From UBA6522 sp965205045 (lineage in GTDB: Bacteria > Pseudomonadota > Gammaproteobacteria > Steroidobacterales > Rariloculaceae): a stretch of 64,000 nt of DNA. Below, in pieces: positions 63,463 through 64,000 of this stretch. Numbering within the stretch: the first letter of the stretch is position 1; the number at the start of each line of letters is the position of its first letter. A program made the translations under genes and the position numbers. The notes beneath the pieces were generated by a model that did no database searches, was not told the DNA's origin, and saw only the letters and a program-made list of their open reading frames with translations. The stretch covers positions 2,728,001-2,792,000 of the forward strand of contig OZ242031.1 of assembly GCA_965205045.1 (NCBI GenBank), read 5' to 3'.

Positions 63463-64000
63463 ATGAGTGTGGTGAAGGGCGTCTACCTCGACTATAACGG
63501 ATCGGCGCCAATCGATCCGCGCGCCGCGGAAGTCATGGTGGCGGCTCTCACGGACGGCACTGGAAACGCCTCATCAGCACATCGATTCGGCTTGCGGCAG
63601 GCCGCCACCGTCGATGCTGCACGGGAAGAGGTTGCTGCCCTTGTCGGAGGCCGTCCCTCAAATGTGCTATTCACGGCAAGCGCTACCGAAGCCAACAACC
63701 TGGCTCTTCGCGGGGCGGTCGAAGGCGCACCGGCTAGCCGCTCCAGGATTGTGATTTCAGCAGTTGAGCACGCCTCGGTTCGTCAGACCGCCCGGTGGAT
63801 TGATGAGCGAGGACTGGCGAAACTGGACATCTTGCCCGTAAATGAAGGGGGCTTTGTCGATTTGCAGGCGCTAGAGTCAATCATCGACACTGATGTATTG
63901 CTGGTATCGGTAATGGCGGCGAACAGTGAAACAGGCGTATTGAACGCGGTTGCGGAAGTATCCGAGCGGGTGCACTCGGTCGGCGCGTTGTTCCACTGTG
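63463..64000 (+). CDS. Cysteine desulfurase (NifS/IscS/DndA-like), 3' end outside window
   Basis: The N-terminal ~179 residues of a PLP enzyme that removes sulfur from cysteine. VYLDYNGSAPIDPRAAEVM, NASSAHRFGLRQAA, FTASATEANNLALRG and VEHASVRQTARW match the family; the PLP lysine and catalytic Cys lie beyond the window. ATG 63295 is an in-frame alternative start that adds 56 residues of unclear nature. Following a defence island, it may be a DndA-type enzyme for DNA phosphorothioation, but it could equally be IscS/SufS-like. Confidence 0.85.
   Translation, partial: MSVVKGVYLDYNGSAPIDPRAAEVMVAALTDGTGNASSAHRFGLRQAATVDAAREEVAALVGGRPSNVLFTASATEANNLALRGAVEGAPASRSRIVISAVEHASVRQTARWIDERGLAKLDILPVNEGGFVDLQALESIIDTDVLLVSVMAANSETGVLNAVAEVSERVHSVGALFHC

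Noticed and set aside
1..64000. CRISPR arrays, rRNA genes, insertion sequences with transposase
   Set aside because: I looked for regularly spaced repeats, rRNA-like stretches and DDE/HUH transposase motifs and found none.

Overview
The window comes from a GC-rich bacterium, most likely an uncultured gammaproteobacterium. The LolC/LolE/LolD set, GspC/GspD, CsrA, an OxyR-type regulator, PutA, SfsA, Mfd and ComEC fit that group; the assignment is inference from gene content. Both ends cut through genes: a GntP-type permease on the left and a cysteine desulfurase on the right.

Layout. 1-3.4 kb: permease, PLP aminotransferase and a tyrosine recombinase whose catalytic tyrosine position reads Cys. 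3.6-5 kb: decayed or miscalled small ORFs. 5-11.2 kb: a selenocysteine block. It holds an exported iodothyronine-deiodinase-like protein with an in-frame UGA in a GCLT-U-PPF motif and a candidate bacterial SECIS just downstream, a truncated TPR gene, selA, selB and tRNA-Sec(UCA). So a UGA-containing client sits beside most of the machinery that decodes it (no selD is seen here). 11.3-15.5 kb: an AT-richer restriction-modification island starting right after tRNA-Sec, with a small regulator-like protein, two DNA methyltransferases and a PLD-fold endonuclease. 15.5-17.4 kb: small hypotheticals and remnants. 17.4-24.6 kb: amidohydrolase, exported DUF6152-like protein, Ogt and Mfd.

24.8-45.4 kb is the most unusual part. 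Two giant exported Ig-repeat proteins face away from each other in 3-kb inverted repeats that enclose gspD-gspC, csrA, a cadherin-like protein and RpiR-type genes. The giants share their N-terminal regions but end differently: one has an HEVTH zincin-like motif, the other a murein-peptidase-like domain. Each is followed within 6-16 bp by a small gene with a signal peptide. Three promoter-leader cassettes share an elaborate hairpin architecture ending in a hairpin that strongly resembles a CsrA/RsmA site, and a related element lies ahead of gspC. I infer a CsrA-regulated set of secreted, possibly antagonistic, effector/partner modules near type II secretion genes.

45.5-57 kb is ordinary: NHL protein fragment, oxyR-like regulator, putA, sfsA, lolC-lolE-lolD and comEC. 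57-62.6 kb is a second defence island (orphan AbiEi-like protein, endonuclease with its own XRE controller, methyltransferase fused to a specificity-like region, AAA ATPase). It is bounded by two copies of the comEC 3' end, the second broken. The window closes with a partial cysteine desulfurase that could be a general enzyme or the start of a DNA phosphorothioation (dnd-type) locus.

Several genes are broken by single-base differences in G or C runs, which could be consensus sequencing errors and not real decay.
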